A stretch of 23,260 nt of DNA from a virus: positions 1 to 23,260 of IMG/VR virus record IMGVR_UViG_3300044655_002370; one strand, 5' to 3'. The position numbers and the translations under genes are program-made. Of this stretch, positions 1 to 8,069 are shown one piece after another (positions within the stretch are counted from its first letter, which is position 1; the number at the start of each line of letters is the position of its first letter). The notes under the pieces are model-generated. The model saw only the letters and a program-made list of their open reading frames with translations. It did not search any database and was not told the DNA's origin.

Positions 1-18
1 CATAAAAAATAATAAAAT

Positions 19-486
19 ATGACTCTTTTAAAATTTAATCAATATTGTATTCTCGAGAGCAAGAAACAAAAAGCTAATCCTAAAAACTATAAAGCTCCTG
101 AAGGAAGCTCTAGAGATAAGAAATTAGATAAAGCAAAAGAATTACTTAAATTTGGAAATAAAGAAGATGCGTATAGACTTAGAGATGAGATGGAGAAAGC
201 TGAACGTGAAAAGGGAGGATTTAAGAATACTCCGCGCAAAGACTCTAAAGTTAATGAAGCAAAATCTCATAATTTAAGTAAGGAGACCTTATCTAAGATT
301 AGAGCAGTTGCAACCAAAAAAGGATATTCTTTTGCTGATCTTAGGCAGGAATACATTAAAGGGCTAGGAGCTTTTTATTCTTCTGGTTCTAGACCAGGAA
401 TGAGTGCTCATCAATGGGCAATGGCTAGGGTAAATGCAGCAAGTCCAAGTAAATCTTGGGCAAATGTTAAAAAATTAAAAGATTAA
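19..486 (+). CDS. DUF5824-like phage protein
   Basis: This is a 155-residue, Lys-rich, probably soluble protein. Residues 20-80 are charged and look helical or disordered. Residues about 85-150 hold the recognisable part: a helix, then YSFADLRQEYIKGLGAF and RPGMSAHQWAMARVNAA. This resembles the short module seen in many T4-like and marine phage proteins (leucine/arginine helix, then a G-x-RPG-x-x-x-x-QWAxARVN signature, DUF5824-type). The role of that domain is unknown to me. The next gene starts one base after the stop, so the two are probably co-transcribed and coupled. The ATG follows an A/T-only leader with no Shine-Dalgarno sequence, as elsewhere in the window. The family match is from memory of the motif; the reading frame itself is solid. 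Confidence 0.75.
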   Translation: MTLLKFNQYCILESKKQKANPKNYKAPEGSSRDKKLDKAKELLKFGNKEDAYRLRDEMEKAEREKGGFKNTPRKDSKVNEAKSHNLSKETLSKIRAVATKKGYSFADLRQEYIKGLGAFYSSGSRPGMSAHQWAMARVNAASPSKSWANVKKLKD

Positions 487-487
487 T

Positions 488-1039
488 ATGTTACTTAACG
501 TAAGACAAAGCGGATTTATATTTAGTTTTCCACCTGATTTCTTTTCTGCTGAGATTAAAGAAAAATACAAGAAGTATTATCAAAGTTTAATACTTCCATA
601 TGATACAATAGATGAATTTATGTCATCTACTATACAATCAATTGATTTTCCAGGCTGGACAATGGAGCCTACTGTTCAGACTCGATTATTTGGTAAGAAA
701 CAGGACTTTAAAAATGCTACGCAAGTAGTTGATTTAACTACTCGTGAATTTATAGTTACTTTTAAATTAACTGATGCTTACTTAAACTATTTTATCTTCT
801 TAGAAAACGCTAAGAAATATCTAGATTTTTCAAATCGTAATCAGCCTACCTTTTCACCAATGAGATTATCTCTACTTGATAATGAAGGATATTTAGTTTC
901 GTCTGTAGTATTTAAAAGACCTATTCTAAAAGCACAAAATGGTTTTAAGCTTTCATATAGTGCAGGAACTCCTGATTTTACTACATTTACTGCAACCTTT
1001 GCATATTTTGATTTCGATATTGAATTAGATTTTAATTAA
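488..1039 (+). CDS. tail-tube-fold protein (tail tube / tube-initiator like)
   Basis: This 183-residue protein probably forms or initiates the inner tail tube of a contractile tail. It is beta-rich. Signals seen are a central SIDFPGWTMEP segment (about 53-63), a GKKQDFKNATQVVDLTTREF stretch (about 69-88), a NYFIFLENAKKYLDF helix (about 100-114), and a C-terminal GFKLSYSAGTPDFTTF segment followed by FAYFDFDIEL. That pattern matches the small tube-like proteins (gp19/gp48/gp54 type) of T4-like phages of Bacteroidetes and marine hosts. T4 gp19 is 163 residues, so the length fits. The gene starts one base after the stop of the DUF5824-like gene and ends just before a strong hairpin. I cannot separate tube subunit from tube initiator or neck protein by eye. 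Confidence 0.6.
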   Translation: MLLNVRQSGFIFSFPPDFFSAEIKEKYKKYYQSLILPYDTIDEFMSSTIQSIDFPGWTMEPTVQTRLFGKKQDFKNATQVVDLTTREFIVTFKLTDAYLNYFIFLENAKKYLDFSNRNQPTFSPMRLSLLDNEGYLVSSVVFKRPILKAQNGFKLSYSAGTPDFTTFTATFAYFDFDIELDFN

Positions 1040-1040
1040 G

Positions 1041-1069
1041 GATTAACTCTAGGTACACTAGAGTTAATC
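1041..1069. terminator. hairpin between convergent transcription units
   Basis: There is a perfect 12-bp inverted repeat: GATTAACTCTAG at 1041-1052, a 5-base loop GTACA, and CTAGAGTTAATC at 1058-1069. It begins two bases after the stop codon at 1037-1039. It lies between the rightward pair 19-1039 and the 3' end (1151) of the long leftward unit. No clean T-tract follows on the plus strand; on the minus strand the sequence after it is moderately T-rich. It probably acts as a terminator or 3'-end-stabilising structure for one or both units. Confidence 0.6.
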
Positions 1070-1150
1070 AATCTGTATATAAACAGTTACACTAATTATT
1101 ATATAATTAAGCCATTAGACCCATCCTAATAAAATATAAGTTTCTAAGTT

Positions 1151-1297
1151 CTATTGAACTACTTCTATTCTAGGTTCTGTGAATAAAGCCTTTAATGCTT
1201 CTGTTATCAGTGCTGCATCTTGTAAACTATACGCACCTTTAAGAAATGCTTGATTTAAAGCCTGTTCAATTACTTGTTTTGCATCTTCTACTTTCAT
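1151..1297 (-). CDS. small 48-residue protein, last gene of leftward unit
   Basis: This short reading frame was found by hand translation. It encodes 48 residues beginning MKVEDAKQVIEQALNQAF and ending in FTEPRIEVVQ. It looks all-helical with Ala/Leu heptad-like spacing. Its ATG (1297-1295) overlaps the TGA stop of the preceding 72-residue gene in an ATGA arrangement, which is strong support for translation by coupling. No family is recognised. It is the most distal gene of a unit whose preceding genes are tail-fibre genes. Phages often put small fibre-assembly chaperones there (T4 gp57A is 79 residues), but that role is only an inference from position and size. Confidence 0.6.
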   Translation of the reverse strand: MKVEDAKQVIEQALNQAFLKGAYSLQDAALITEALKALFTEPRIEVVQ

Positions 1298-1512
1298 ATT
1301 GCTGATAATTCAGTTTTTTGTGCTTTAGTTAATGCATTTGCAAACCATTCTTTAGCTAACATAATTCTAATGTGCTCTTCATTACGAGTTATAGTAGATG
1401 TTTCTTCTTCAGTCAAAGTCTCTTTAGCTTTTAACTCATTTAATAGGTTAACACTATCATATGCTGCTGATACTGATTTTGCTATTTGTTCTGTTGTTAA
1501 TTCTAATTCCAT
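1294..1512 (-). CDS. small helical protein downstream of fibre gene
   Basis: This protein of 72 residues (MELELTTEQIAKSVSAAYDS... ending QKTELSAI) is rich in Glu, Ala, Leu and Thr and predicted almost wholly helical. Segments of note are VNLLNELKAKETLTEEE (about 21-37) and ITRNEEHIRIMLAKEWFANAL (about 41-61). It starts about 27 bases after the fibre stop, behind an A/T-only leader containing several AATAAA-like steps. It overlaps the next 48-residue gene by four bases. I do not recognise a named family. The 'EHIRIMLAKEWFANALT' stretch resembles small proteins I associate with fibre regions of marine T4-like phages, where they are annotated as hypothetical. A fibre-assembly or structural accessory role is possible. 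Confidence 0.65.
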   Translation of the reverse strand: MELELTTEQIAKSVSAAYDSVNLLNELKAKETLTEEETSTITRNEEHIRIMLAKEWFANALTKAQKTELSAI

Positions 1513-1539
1513 AATAATATATTTATTTTATTTTATTTA

Positions 1540-3144
1540 TTAAGCTAATAATATTTTTCTTGCTACTCCATTGATTACTACATTCCATACTTTAGAAGAG
1601 GTGTTTGATTCTGTAGCAACTGAACCTGCTGCCTCAATTGTTGAACCTACTACAAATTGATTGTTTGCAGTGGCTGTAGCATAGCTTCCAAGAATAACTG
1701 AACCACTAAAGTTACCTGTTGCAATAGATTCACCGACACCAACATTTCTATTTCCAGTCACACAATCACCTCCAGCACCAGTACCCATAAAGTTATTTTG
1801 ATAAGCTGTTGTTATAGCTGCTCCTGAATTTTGACCAATTGTGTTATTATCAAAACCTGAGGTAAGAGAACTTAATGCTGATCCACCCATTGCATTATTT
1901 GATGTACCTGTTGTACACGTGTAAAGAGCATATGTACCTACTGCATTATTATATGACCCATTTGTATTATTGTATAAAGCATTATAACCAATACCAATAT
2001 TGTTGCCTCCTATTATATTAGATCTTAAGGTATTTGTACCAAGTGCTGTATTATTAAGACCACCAGTATTTGAGAATAATGATAAAGATCCAATTGCCGT
2101 GTTATTATCTGCAAGAGTGTTATTATATAATGCCTGTCTACCTACGGCAACATTAAAGTTACCTGTAGTATTAGTATATAATGCAAAATAACCTAATCCA
2201 GTATTTTCATTACCACTTATATTATTAAATAATGTTTGAACCCCGACTGCAACATTTTGACCACCTACTGTATTATTAAATAATGTTGCATTACCATTAG
2301 CTACATTAGAACCTCCTGTTGTATTTGAGTACAATGCAAAACTTCCAATTGCTGTATTTTGTGAACCAGTAGTATTATTATATAAACTACCCCTACCGAA
2401 AGCAGAAATAAGACCACCAGTAGTATTATTTAGTAATGATGAATCTCCAACCGCTGTATTTTGTGTACCACTTGTTGTATTAAACATTGAGTAATAACCA
2501 ATAGCTGTATTATAACCTAACCCACTTTGATTATAATTAGATAAAGCAAAATTACCAACGGCTGTTAGCTGTGAACCTGTCGTATTATTATATAATGTTT
2601 GATATCCTAATGCAGTATTACTAAAACCAGTTGTATTTGCTACAAATGCTCTTTTACCATATGCAGTATTAGTATCAATATTACCCATACCATTATTCCA
2701 TATAGTAAGATCAAGTGCATCATATTCTAACCATGGAGGTAATGCAGCATCACTGCCTGACGTTCCAGAAGTACCGGATATTCCGCTTGTACCAGACGTT
2801 CCATCTATTCCCGAAGTACCATTTGTACCAGTAATTCCAGAAGTACCGCTAGTACCACCAATGCCGCTAGTACCAGATGTACCATTAATACCGCTAGTAC
2901 CAGAAGTACCATCTCCTCCTGAAGTTCCGGAGGTACCTTCAATACCTGATGTACCGCTAGTACCAGCGGTTCCACTTAATCCATAATTTTCAATTACTAT
3001 AATTGTTCCAGCATTATCTATTTTTGAAAGTTTACCTGAGTTATCTAAGTCAAAACCGATAAAGTATCCTCCTACTGGGATTTCAATATAGTTGATTGAT
3101 GAAAATGATACTTTTGGTAATTCTATTCCTGAGCCATATGCCAT
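1540..3144 (-). CDS. tail fibre-like protein: short collagen-like shaft plus 17-residue NTTG repeats
   Basis: This 534-residue protein is modular. Residues 1-54 form a small N-terminal region (MAYGSGIELPKVSF...). Residues 55-132 are 26 collagen-like G-x-x triplets of the GTS/GID/GIN kind without proline. A junction ALPPWLEYDALDLTIWNNG spans about 134-152. Then come about 18 repeats of roughly 17 residues with the pattern NTAxGxxALxxNTTGxx, up to about 480. The C-terminal cap contains TATANNQFVVGS and WNVVINGVARKILLA. The Asn/Thr/Gly repeats resemble the beta-roll head repeats of YadA-type trimeric adhesins, so a trimeric fibre that touches the host surface is likely. The junction and the cap are shared with the 795-residue protein at 19036-21423, so the two are paralogues. 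The fibre assignment is inferred from architecture and neighbours. Confidence 0.7.
   Translation of the reverse strand: MAYGSGIELPKVSFSSINYIEIPVGGYFIGFDLDNSGKLSKIDNAGTIIVIENYGLSGTAGTSGTSGIEGTSGTSGGDGTSGTSGINGTSGTSGIGGTSGTSGITGTNGTSGIDGTSGTSGISGTSGTSGSDAALPPWLEYDALDLTIWNNGMGNIDTNTAYGKRAFVANTTGFSNTALGYQTLYNNTTGSQLTAVGNFALSNYNQSGLGYNTAIGYYSMFNTTSGTQNTAVGDSSLLNNTTGGLISAFGRGSLYNNTTGSQNTAIGSFALYSNTTGGSNVANGNATLFNNTVGGQNVAVGVQTLFNNISGNENTGLGYFALYTNTTGNFNVAVGRQALYNNTLADNNTAIGSLSLFSNTGGLNNTALGTNTLRSNIIGGNNIGIGYNALYNNTNGSYNNAVGTYALYTCTTGTSNNAMGGSALSSLTSGFDNNTIGQNSGAAITTAYQNNFMGTGAGGDCVTGNRNVGVGESIATGNFSGSVILGSYATATANNQFVVGSTIEAAGSVATESNTSSKVWNVVINGVARKILLA
2749..2982 (-). repeat. short collagen-like G-x-x coding repeat
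   Basis: Twenty-six consecutive glycine-x-x codon triplets lie in the 534-residue fibre gene. Most are GTS, with interspersed GIE, GGD, GIN, GIG, GIT, GTN, GID and GIS. At DNA level it is a degenerate 9-base tandem repeat. It is in register and contains no proline. It probably forms a triple-stranded stalk between the N-terminal region and the NTTG-repeat body. Confidence 0.85.
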
Positions 3145-3158
3145 AATTAATTGTTATT

Positions 3159-3356
3159 TTAAAGACTTTTTATATCAAAAAGGTAAGCTAAACCATTATT
3201 CCAATAATTCTCTCTTAATTCTTGTGAAGTATCACTCGGATCAATCGTATATGCTGGAGAAGATAAACCTTTATATACATAAATAATTTCCATTTTATCT
3301 AAATATACTTGTTTAAATTCTAAATATTGCGTTGCTGAGTCAAAAGTTATATCCAT
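3159..3356 (-). CDS. small unknown protein in the fibre cassette
   Basis: This is a 65-residue protein (MDITFDSATQYLEFKQVYLD... ending AYLFDIKSL), rich in aromatic and acidic residues, with no membrane segment or known motif that I recognise. Its start overlaps the end of the LamG-like gene by 17 bases, and the 534-residue fibre gene begins 14 bases after its stop, so it sits tightly inside the receptor-binding cassette. It contains a YVYKGLSSPAYTIDPSD segment that may be a short beta hairpin and loop. A connector or small tail accessory protein is possible; function is not determined. Confidence 0.6.
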   Translation of the reverse strand: MDITFDSATQYLEFKQVYLDKMEIIYVYKGLSSPAYTIDPSDTSQELRENYWNNGLAYLFDIKSL

Positions 3357-4260
3357 AATACCATCTAAAATAATTTTCTACTCTCAATTGTTCAGACTCA
3401 TTCATCCATTGCTCTGTTATAAAACCTGCTGCAATTTGATTAGTACCGCCAGTTGTCTGATTTGAATTACCGAATTGAATATATCCATTCGCCCATGTAC
3501 TAACCGCAACTCTAGGTAATGAAGTAATAGTATCAGAAATAGTAGTTTTATTTCTCATGCCATTAACATATATGTCAATCGAGCTTCCTATACCGTTTGG
3601 TAAACTTAATCGTGCTTTAACTGTCAATATAATCCAATGGTTAAGAATTCTTGGGTCGGATGCTCTATATGTTGCAGTTTCAGTAGTTGGATTTCCATTA
3701 AAAACAACATTAATATTATTTCCATCAAATTCAACTGATAAATCACCAATTGTTGCAATCGATGGGTCACTAGTTACATCCTTTTTCCAAAAGAGTACAC
3801 TTCTACTTGTAGAAACTGGCCTACATACCATTATCATTGTCATTTCTGACGTATTTGTCATACTCGGAACCGCTAAATTATTGGTGCTAAATACGTCAGT
3901 GCTATCAAATGTGACTGCCGCACGATTATTAAAAACTGCTGCTGAATTGTATGCAGGATCTGATATGACACTCATAGAAGATATCGTAGATTGTGTTAAT
4001 GGATTATATGTTCCTAATAAATTTTCAATCGCAGCTACGTTTCCGCCAACCACCGTTAAATTATCTGCATTCCAATAAAAAAAAGGGCAATCGTTTCTAG
4101 CAGAAGCTATTACCGCAGGGTCTTGTATTTTAGATTTATCCCATATATCAGAGATAATTCCACCCTTCAATCCGCTTTTTAACTGACTTGCACTTAATCC
4201 GGATTTTACACCTTGGTGTAAACCTCTAGACATTCCTGAATTTAAACCCGATTGTGCCAT
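3340..4260 (-). CDS. LamG/concanavalin A-like putative receptor-binding protein
   Basis: This 306-residue protein has an odd N-terminus: residues 4-34 carry glycine at about every fourth position (GLNS, GMSR, GLHQ, GVKS, then GLSASQLKSGLKGG). The rest looks like a jelly-roll lectin-type domain. It has alternating beta strands such as AAVTFDSTDVF, TMIMVCRPV and LSVEFDGNNINVVFNG, then HWIILTVKARL, SIDIYVNGMRNKT, and a C-terminal helix SEQLRVENYFRWYYGYNF. That closing helix ('E-Q-x-x-x-E-x-Y-x-x-W-x-Y') is typical of LamG/ConA-like domains in surface proteins. In phage fibre regions such domains bind glycans, which would make this a tip or receptor-binding subunit. The fold is inferred from pattern only. 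It lies three bases downstream of the 131-residue gene. Confidence 0.65.
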   Translation of the reverse strand: MAQSGLNSGMSRGLHQGVKSGLSASQLKSGLKGGIISDIWDKSKIQDPAVIASARNDCPFFYWNADNLTVVGGNVAAIENLLGTYNPLTQSTISSMSVISDPAYNSAAVFNNRAAVTFDSTDVFSTNNLAVPSMTNTSEMTMIMVCRPVSTSRSVLFWKKDVTSDPSIATIGDLSVEFDGNNINVVFNGNPTTETATYRASDPRILNHWIILTVKARLSLPNGIGSSIDIYVNGMRNKTTISDTITSLPRVAVSTWANGYIQFGNSNQTTGGTNQIAAGFITEQWMNESEQLRVENYFRWYYGYNF

Positions 4261-4263
4261 GAA

Positions 4264-4659
4264 TTATGCATATGTTTCTCCGAAAACTACGTAATTTATA
4301 GAAGCTGCTGAACTTTGAGTTACGTTAATATTCCAGCCTGAAGGTAGATCAAAATAAGGTACTCCAGTTGCATCTTTCTTCTTTTGAAAAATCGCAGCTA
4401 AAGTCGAGTTACCAAAGATATCGGTCTGTATATTTGCAACGGTACCTGCTGCAGGACCTAGACCTATTGAATAATTCGTAGTTCCATTATTTAGAAATAT
4501 AGTTGCAGTCATTGCTGTAGTTCCTGTCTGTGTCTGTGATATACCATAGATTCTCCTATCAGAAGCATCGGATGCTAATATAATAGTATTTGCAGTGGTT
4601 GTCGCGACATTTGATGCACCTACGAAAGCTGCAGAAGTAAATGTTAAACTAGTTGCCAT
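4264..4659 (-). CDS. beta-rich virion-associated protein, unknown
   Basis: This protein has 131 residues, is rich in Thr, Ala, Ser and Asn, and shows no membrane segment. Visible elements are SLTFTSAAFVGASN near the N-terminus, a SDASDRRIYGISQTQTG strand-turn, a TATIFLNNGTTNYSIGLGP segment and a C-terminal YFDLPSGWNINVTQSSAASI with an aromatic/Gly turn. The composition and predicted all-beta structure resemble small phage decoration or fibre-associated proteins of the type seen beside collagen-like genes in marine phages. I do not recognise a named family. It lies between the collagen-like gene (28-base A/T-only spacer) and the LamG-like gene (three-base spacer), so it probably belongs to the same fibre assembly. 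Confidence 0.6.
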   Translation of the reverse strand: MATSLTFTSAAFVGASNVATTTANTIILASDASDRRIYGISQTQTGTTAMTATIFLNNGTTNYSIGLGPAAGTVANIQTDIFGNSTLAAIFQKKKDATGVPYFDLPSGWNINVTQSSAASINYVVFGETYA

Positions 4660-4687
4660 ATTGTTTTATTTCGTTTATTTTATATAT

Positions 4688-7600
4688 CTATGTATTATTA
4701 GATAGGAATAGTAAAGAAGCTTGAACTAATGCATTTACATTTATTGTATTAGATGTATTTCCTTTAATGTTTCCAGTTACTTCTAGCGTCGTTCCGTCGA
4801 AAGTTATATTAGCTTCAGCATTAGCGGATGTCACAGTTCCATCTGAAGTTAAAACTCGATTATCAACAGAATTTGTAATTGCCGAGAAGCCTGTACCTGA
4901 ACTACCGCTAGTACCTGATGTGCCACTTGATCCAGATGTACCTGATGTACCAGAAGATCCGCTAGTACCTGAAGTACCACTTGAACCTGATGTACCTGCG
5001 ATTGCCCCAGTTGATGTCAATACAAATGAATAATTAGTACTTCCTTCAGTATACCATTTAATATTATGGGCTGATGAATCATCGTTATTACAATAGATCT
5101 TAACAATCATTCTATTAGTAGGATCAATCGTAGTAGTAGTAAGTACTAAATCCATTAAAGTTAATACTGGATTTGTAGAATCTACCCATCCTATTAATGG
5201 AGTGTCAGTAGTCAATATAGGACCGATTCCTGTACCTGCTGAATTTGCTAATTGTATTGTAGCATATGCTTGAATATGATCATTCGCTGCAGGTTTTAAG
5301 AAATGTAAATGAAATTGTTGAGATCCTGCAGGTATAACCGCAAATCCTAATTCTGGGGTTATAAAACTAGATATAAGAATATTATTTGTACTACCAGATA
5401 AAGAAGTAGTTACTATTTGTTGAGTTGTAGATAAAGGAGTTATATTTAAATCTTTATAACTATTGATTCCAGTAGAAACCGATTGATTAAAGTAATAAAC
5501 TTGACCTGCAGATATTCCATTAATACCGCTAGTTCCAGAAGATCCGCTAGTACCTGAAGTACCACTTGTTCCTGAGCTACCAGATGTTCCATCAGTACCT
5601 GAAGTACCATCTATTCCTGAAGTACCGTTAGTTCCATCAATGCCGCTTGTTCCACTAGTACCATCAATACCTGAAGTACCTGACGTTCCAGATTCTCCCG
5701 AAGTACCACTAGTACCGTCTATTCCGCTTGTACCAGATGTTCCTGATTCTCCACTAGTACCTGAAGTACCACTTGTTCCTGAAGATCCACTAGTACCAGA
5801 TTCTCCACTAGTACCTGAAGATCCACTAGTACCATCTATTCCACTAGTACCTGAAGATCCACTAGTACCATCTATTCCACTAGTACCTGAAATACCATCA
5901 ATACCTGAAGTACCACTTGTTCCAGAAGAACCACTAGTACCATCTATACCTGAAGTACCTGATGTACCATCTATTCCACTAGTACCAGATGTACCATCGA
6001 TACCTGATGTTCCAGATGTACCGCTTGTTCCTGAGCTACCTGATGTACCGTCAATACCACTTGTTCCGCTTGTTCCAGATTCTCCTGAAGTACCATCAAT
6101 ACCGCTAGTACCACTTGTTCCTGAAGAACCATTAGTACCAGATGTACCATCTATTCCTGAAGAACCACTAGAACCAGAGGTTCCGTCAATACCACTAGTA
6201 CCGCTTGTTCCAGATGAACCGCTTGTTCCAGAAGAACCGCTAGTACCATCTATTCCTGAGCTACCAGATGTTCCATCTATTCCACTTGTACCAGATGTAC
6301 CATCAATACCAGAAGTACCACTTGTTCCTGAAGAACCACTAGTACCACTTGTACCATCGATACCTGAAGTACCAGATGTTCCTGATTCTCCGCTTGTACC
6401 TGAAGTACCAGATGTTCCTGATTCTCCGCTTGTACCTGAAGTACCAGATGTTCCTGATTCTCCGCTTGTACCTGAAGTACCATCGATACCCGAAGTACCA
6501 GATGTACCATCAATACCACTTGTACCAGAAGTACCATCAATACCCGAAGTACCGCTTGTTCCAGAAGTACCGTCTATTCCACTTGTTCCAGATGTTCCGT
6601 CTATTCCAGAAGTACCACTTGTCCCTGATTCTCCACTAGTACCAGATGTACCGTCTATACCAGAAGTTCCACTTGTTCCTGAAGAACCACTAGTACCATC
6701 GATACCTGAAGTACCTGAGGTACCATCTATTCCACTTGTACCGGATGTACCGGAAGTTCCGCTTGTTCCACTAGAACCTGAAGTACCATCAATACCACTT
6801 GTTCCTGAGCTACCTGACGTACCGTCAATACCACTTGTTCCAGAAGAACCGTCAATGCCTGATGTACCACTTGATCCTGAGCTACCAGATGTACCGCTTG
6901 ATCCTGAGCTACCAGATGTACCACTTGTTCCTGAAGTACCGTCTATTCCACTTGTACCAGATGTTCCATCTATTCCGCTTGTTCCAGATGTTCCATCTAT
7001 TCCGCTTGTTCCAGAAGAACCATTGATACCTGAAGTACCGCTTGAACCTGAACTACCAGAAGAGCCACTAGAACCTGAACTACCAGATGTACCATCAGTG
7101 CCACTAGTACCGGATGTACCATCAGTGCCACTAGTACCAGATGTACCATCGATGCCGCTAGTACCTGAAGTACCATCAATACCTGAAGTACCAGATGTAC
7201 CATCAATACCGCTAGTACCGGAAGTACCATCAATACCTGAAGTACCACTTGAACCACTAGAACCCGATGATCCTGAAGTACCTGAGGTCCCGCTGATACC
7301 TTCTTGCATAGATTCAAGTATAGATAAATGAGCATAGTCATTTACATCTACTGTGACGTCTAGAGGTATTCTAATTTCAAGTGTGTGTAAACCAGATAAA
7401 ATGTTCTCAACATTAAATATACATGGTATAGTTAAATGATTTCCAGTAGAATTAAAGAAATATGTAGTTGATGCAATAGTTGATCCATCAATTAAAAGAT
7501 CAAATTGTTTTAATCCAATAGTTGTTGCAAATGCAGAAAAACTAAGATTAATTAATAATGTACTTCCAGTAAAAGAAGTATACTGAGTCGTCCACTCAGT

Positions 7601-7756
7601 AACTATTGTGGAACCTGCTCTAGATGTTGCAGGAACATTATCCAATAATTGTGTGATATTTAGATATCCACCAGATTCTCCACTTGTTCCTGATGTACCA
7701 GATCCGCCTGGTCCACCTAAAGGGAATCGGTCAGTTACAGAATACCCATATGGCAT
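4688..7756 (-). CDS. giant collagen-like tail fibre/adhesin protein
   Basis: This 1022-residue protein begins with [11 protein letters not shown] and a short [10 protein letters not shown] linker. A globular beta domain spans about 28-150. An uninterrupted collagen-like region of about 198 G-x-x triplets spans 153-748, built of [15 protein letters not shown] and GIN and containing no proline. A second beta domain spans about 749-905 (starts AGQVYYFNQ, includes [18 protein letters not shown]). A second short collagen-like stretch of about a dozen triplets follows, then a C-terminal part with [18 protein letters not shown] and [12 protein letters not shown]. That 'RVLTSDGT' motif recurs in T4-like phage fibres near the C-terminal tip. 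The protein probably forms a long trimeric stalk presenting two globular knobs. Its gene follows the 89-residue gene, with an A/T leader holding a 7-bp hairpin. Function is inferred. Confidence 0.75.
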   Translation of the reverse strand: MPYGYSVTDRFPLGGPGGSGTSGTSGESGGYLNITQLLDNVPATSRAGSTIVTEWTTQYTSFTGSTLLINLSFSAFATTIGLKQFDLLIDGSTIASTTYFFNSTGNHLTIPCIFNVENILSGLHTLEIRIPLDVTVDVNDYAHLSILESMQEGISGTSGTSGSSGSSGSSGTSGIDGTSGTSGIDGTSGTSGIDGTSGTSGIDGTSGTSGTDGTSGTSGTDGTSGSSGSSGSSGSSGSSGTSGINGSSGTSGIDGTSGTSGIDGTSGTSGIDGTSGTSGTSGSSGSSGTSGSSGSSGTSGIDGSSGTSGIDGTSGSSGTSGIDGTSGSSGTSGTSGTSGTSGIDGTSGTSGIDGTSGSSGTSGTSGIDGTSGTSGESGTSGTSGIDGTSGTSGIDGTSGTSGTSGIDGTSGTSGIDGTSGTSGIDGTSGTSGESGTSGTSGTSGESGTSGTSGTSGESGTSGTSGIDGTSGTSGSSGTSGTSGIDGTSGTSGIDGTSGSSGIDGTSGSSGTSGSSGTSGTSGIDGTSGSSGSSGIDGTSGTNGSSGTSGTSGIDGTSGESGTSGTSGIDGTSGSSGTSGTSGTSGIDGTSGTSGIDGTSGTSGIDGTSGSSGTSGTSGIDGISGTSGIDGTSGSSGTSGIDGTSGSSGTSGESGTSGSSGTSGTSGTSGESGTSGTSGIDGTSGTSGESGTSGTSGIDGTSGTSGIDGTNGTSGIDGTSGTDGTSGSSGTSGTSGTSGSSGTSGINGISAGQVYYFNQSVSTGINSYKDLNITPLSTTQQIVTTSLSGSTNNILISSFITPELGFAVIPAGSQQFHLHFLKPAANDHIQAYATIQLANSAGTGIGPILTTDTPLIGWVDSTNPVLTLMDLVLTTTTIDPTNRMIVKIYCNNDDSSAHNIKWYTEGSTNYSFVLTSTGAIAGTSGSSGTSGTSGSSGTSGTSGSSGTSGTSGSSGTGFSAITNSVDNRVLTSDGTVTSANAEANITFDGTTLEVTGNIKGNTSNTINVNALVQASLLFLSNNT
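5516..7300 (-). repeat. collagen-like coding repeat (about 198 G-x-x triplets)
   Basis: This is a degenerate 9-base tandem repeat inside the 1022-residue gene, with a common 18/27-base higher order (G-I-D G-T-S G-T-S). Codons vary (GGT/GGA; ACT/ACA; AGT/AGC/TCT/TCA), so the protein repeat is conserved more strictly than the DNA. The glycine register runs unbroken from residue 153 to 747. The antisense strand stays open in several frames here because of composition, producing Pro/Val-rich shadow frames that should not be annotated. Repeats of this type can change in length by recombination or slippage. Confidence 0.9.
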
Positions 7757-7764
7757 AATAAATT

Positions 7765-7781
7765 AGATTATTTTATAATCT
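7765..7781. promoter_or_regulatory. small hairpin in leader of the collagen-like gene
   Basis: AGATTAT (7765-7771), a three-base loop, and ATAATCT (7775-7781) form a 7-bp stem between the stop of the 89-residue gene and the ATG of the giant collagen-like gene. It is mostly A/T and may be fortuitous. If real, it could affect translation initiation or mRNA processing ahead of the largest gene here. Confidence 0.25.
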
Positions 7782-7784
7782 TAT

Positions 7785-8054
7785 TTATTCAGATAATTCA
7801 AAAACTTCTCCACTAACTAGTGTGTATGCTGTAAAATTTTTATTTGGTGGGCAAAACATATCACGATAAATAGTCTTACCTGTAAGATTCCATGCAGTCA
7901 TTACATCTATTCCATCTACGTATAATTCAGAAAATTCAATTCCAGCTAGGCTATTTAACAGGAATCCATATAATTGTAATCCAGTTCTAGGATCAGTTAA
8001 AATATTTAAATAATACCCAGTAGGTGCAATACTACGTTGATCATAACTTAACAT
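7785..8054 (-). CDS. small unknown protein upstream of the collagen-like gene
   Basis: This protein of 89 residues (MLSYDQRSIAPTGYYLNI... ending VSGEVFELSE) shows no signal peptide or membrane segment. Tyr, Leu and Gly are frequent and it looks mixed alpha/beta, with segments such as TGLQLYGFLLNSLAGIEF (about 24-41) and NFTAYTLVSGEVFELSE at the end. It starts 15 bases after the 158-residue gene in a row of four similarly small genes leading into the fibre genes. No family is recognised. A small connector between baseplate and fibre is plausible from position only. Confidence 0.6.
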   Translation of the reverse strand: MLSYDQRSIAPTGYYLNILTDPRTGLQLYGFLLNSLAGIEFSELYVDGIDVMTAWNLTGKTIYRDMFCPPNKNFTAYTLVSGEVFELSE

Positions 8055-8069
8055 AATTAATTTATTTTT

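Noticed and set aside
3557-4078. Plus-strand 173-codon frame opposite the LamG-like gene
   Set aside because: It is a shadow of the minus-strand gene, which has the better composition, the family-like pattern and continuous operon spacing.
5516-7300. CRISPR-like periodic repeats
   Set aside because: The period is 9/18/27 bases in a coding register with no unique spacers and no cas genes. The pattern is explained by collagen-like coding.
5640-7331. Long plus-strand open frame (563 codons) of P-L-V-P-E-V-P type repeats opposite the collagen-like gene
   Set aside because: It is the exact antisense of the G-T-S/G-I-D repeat. The repeat codons leave several antisense frames stop-free, and there is no leader, domain or operon context for it.
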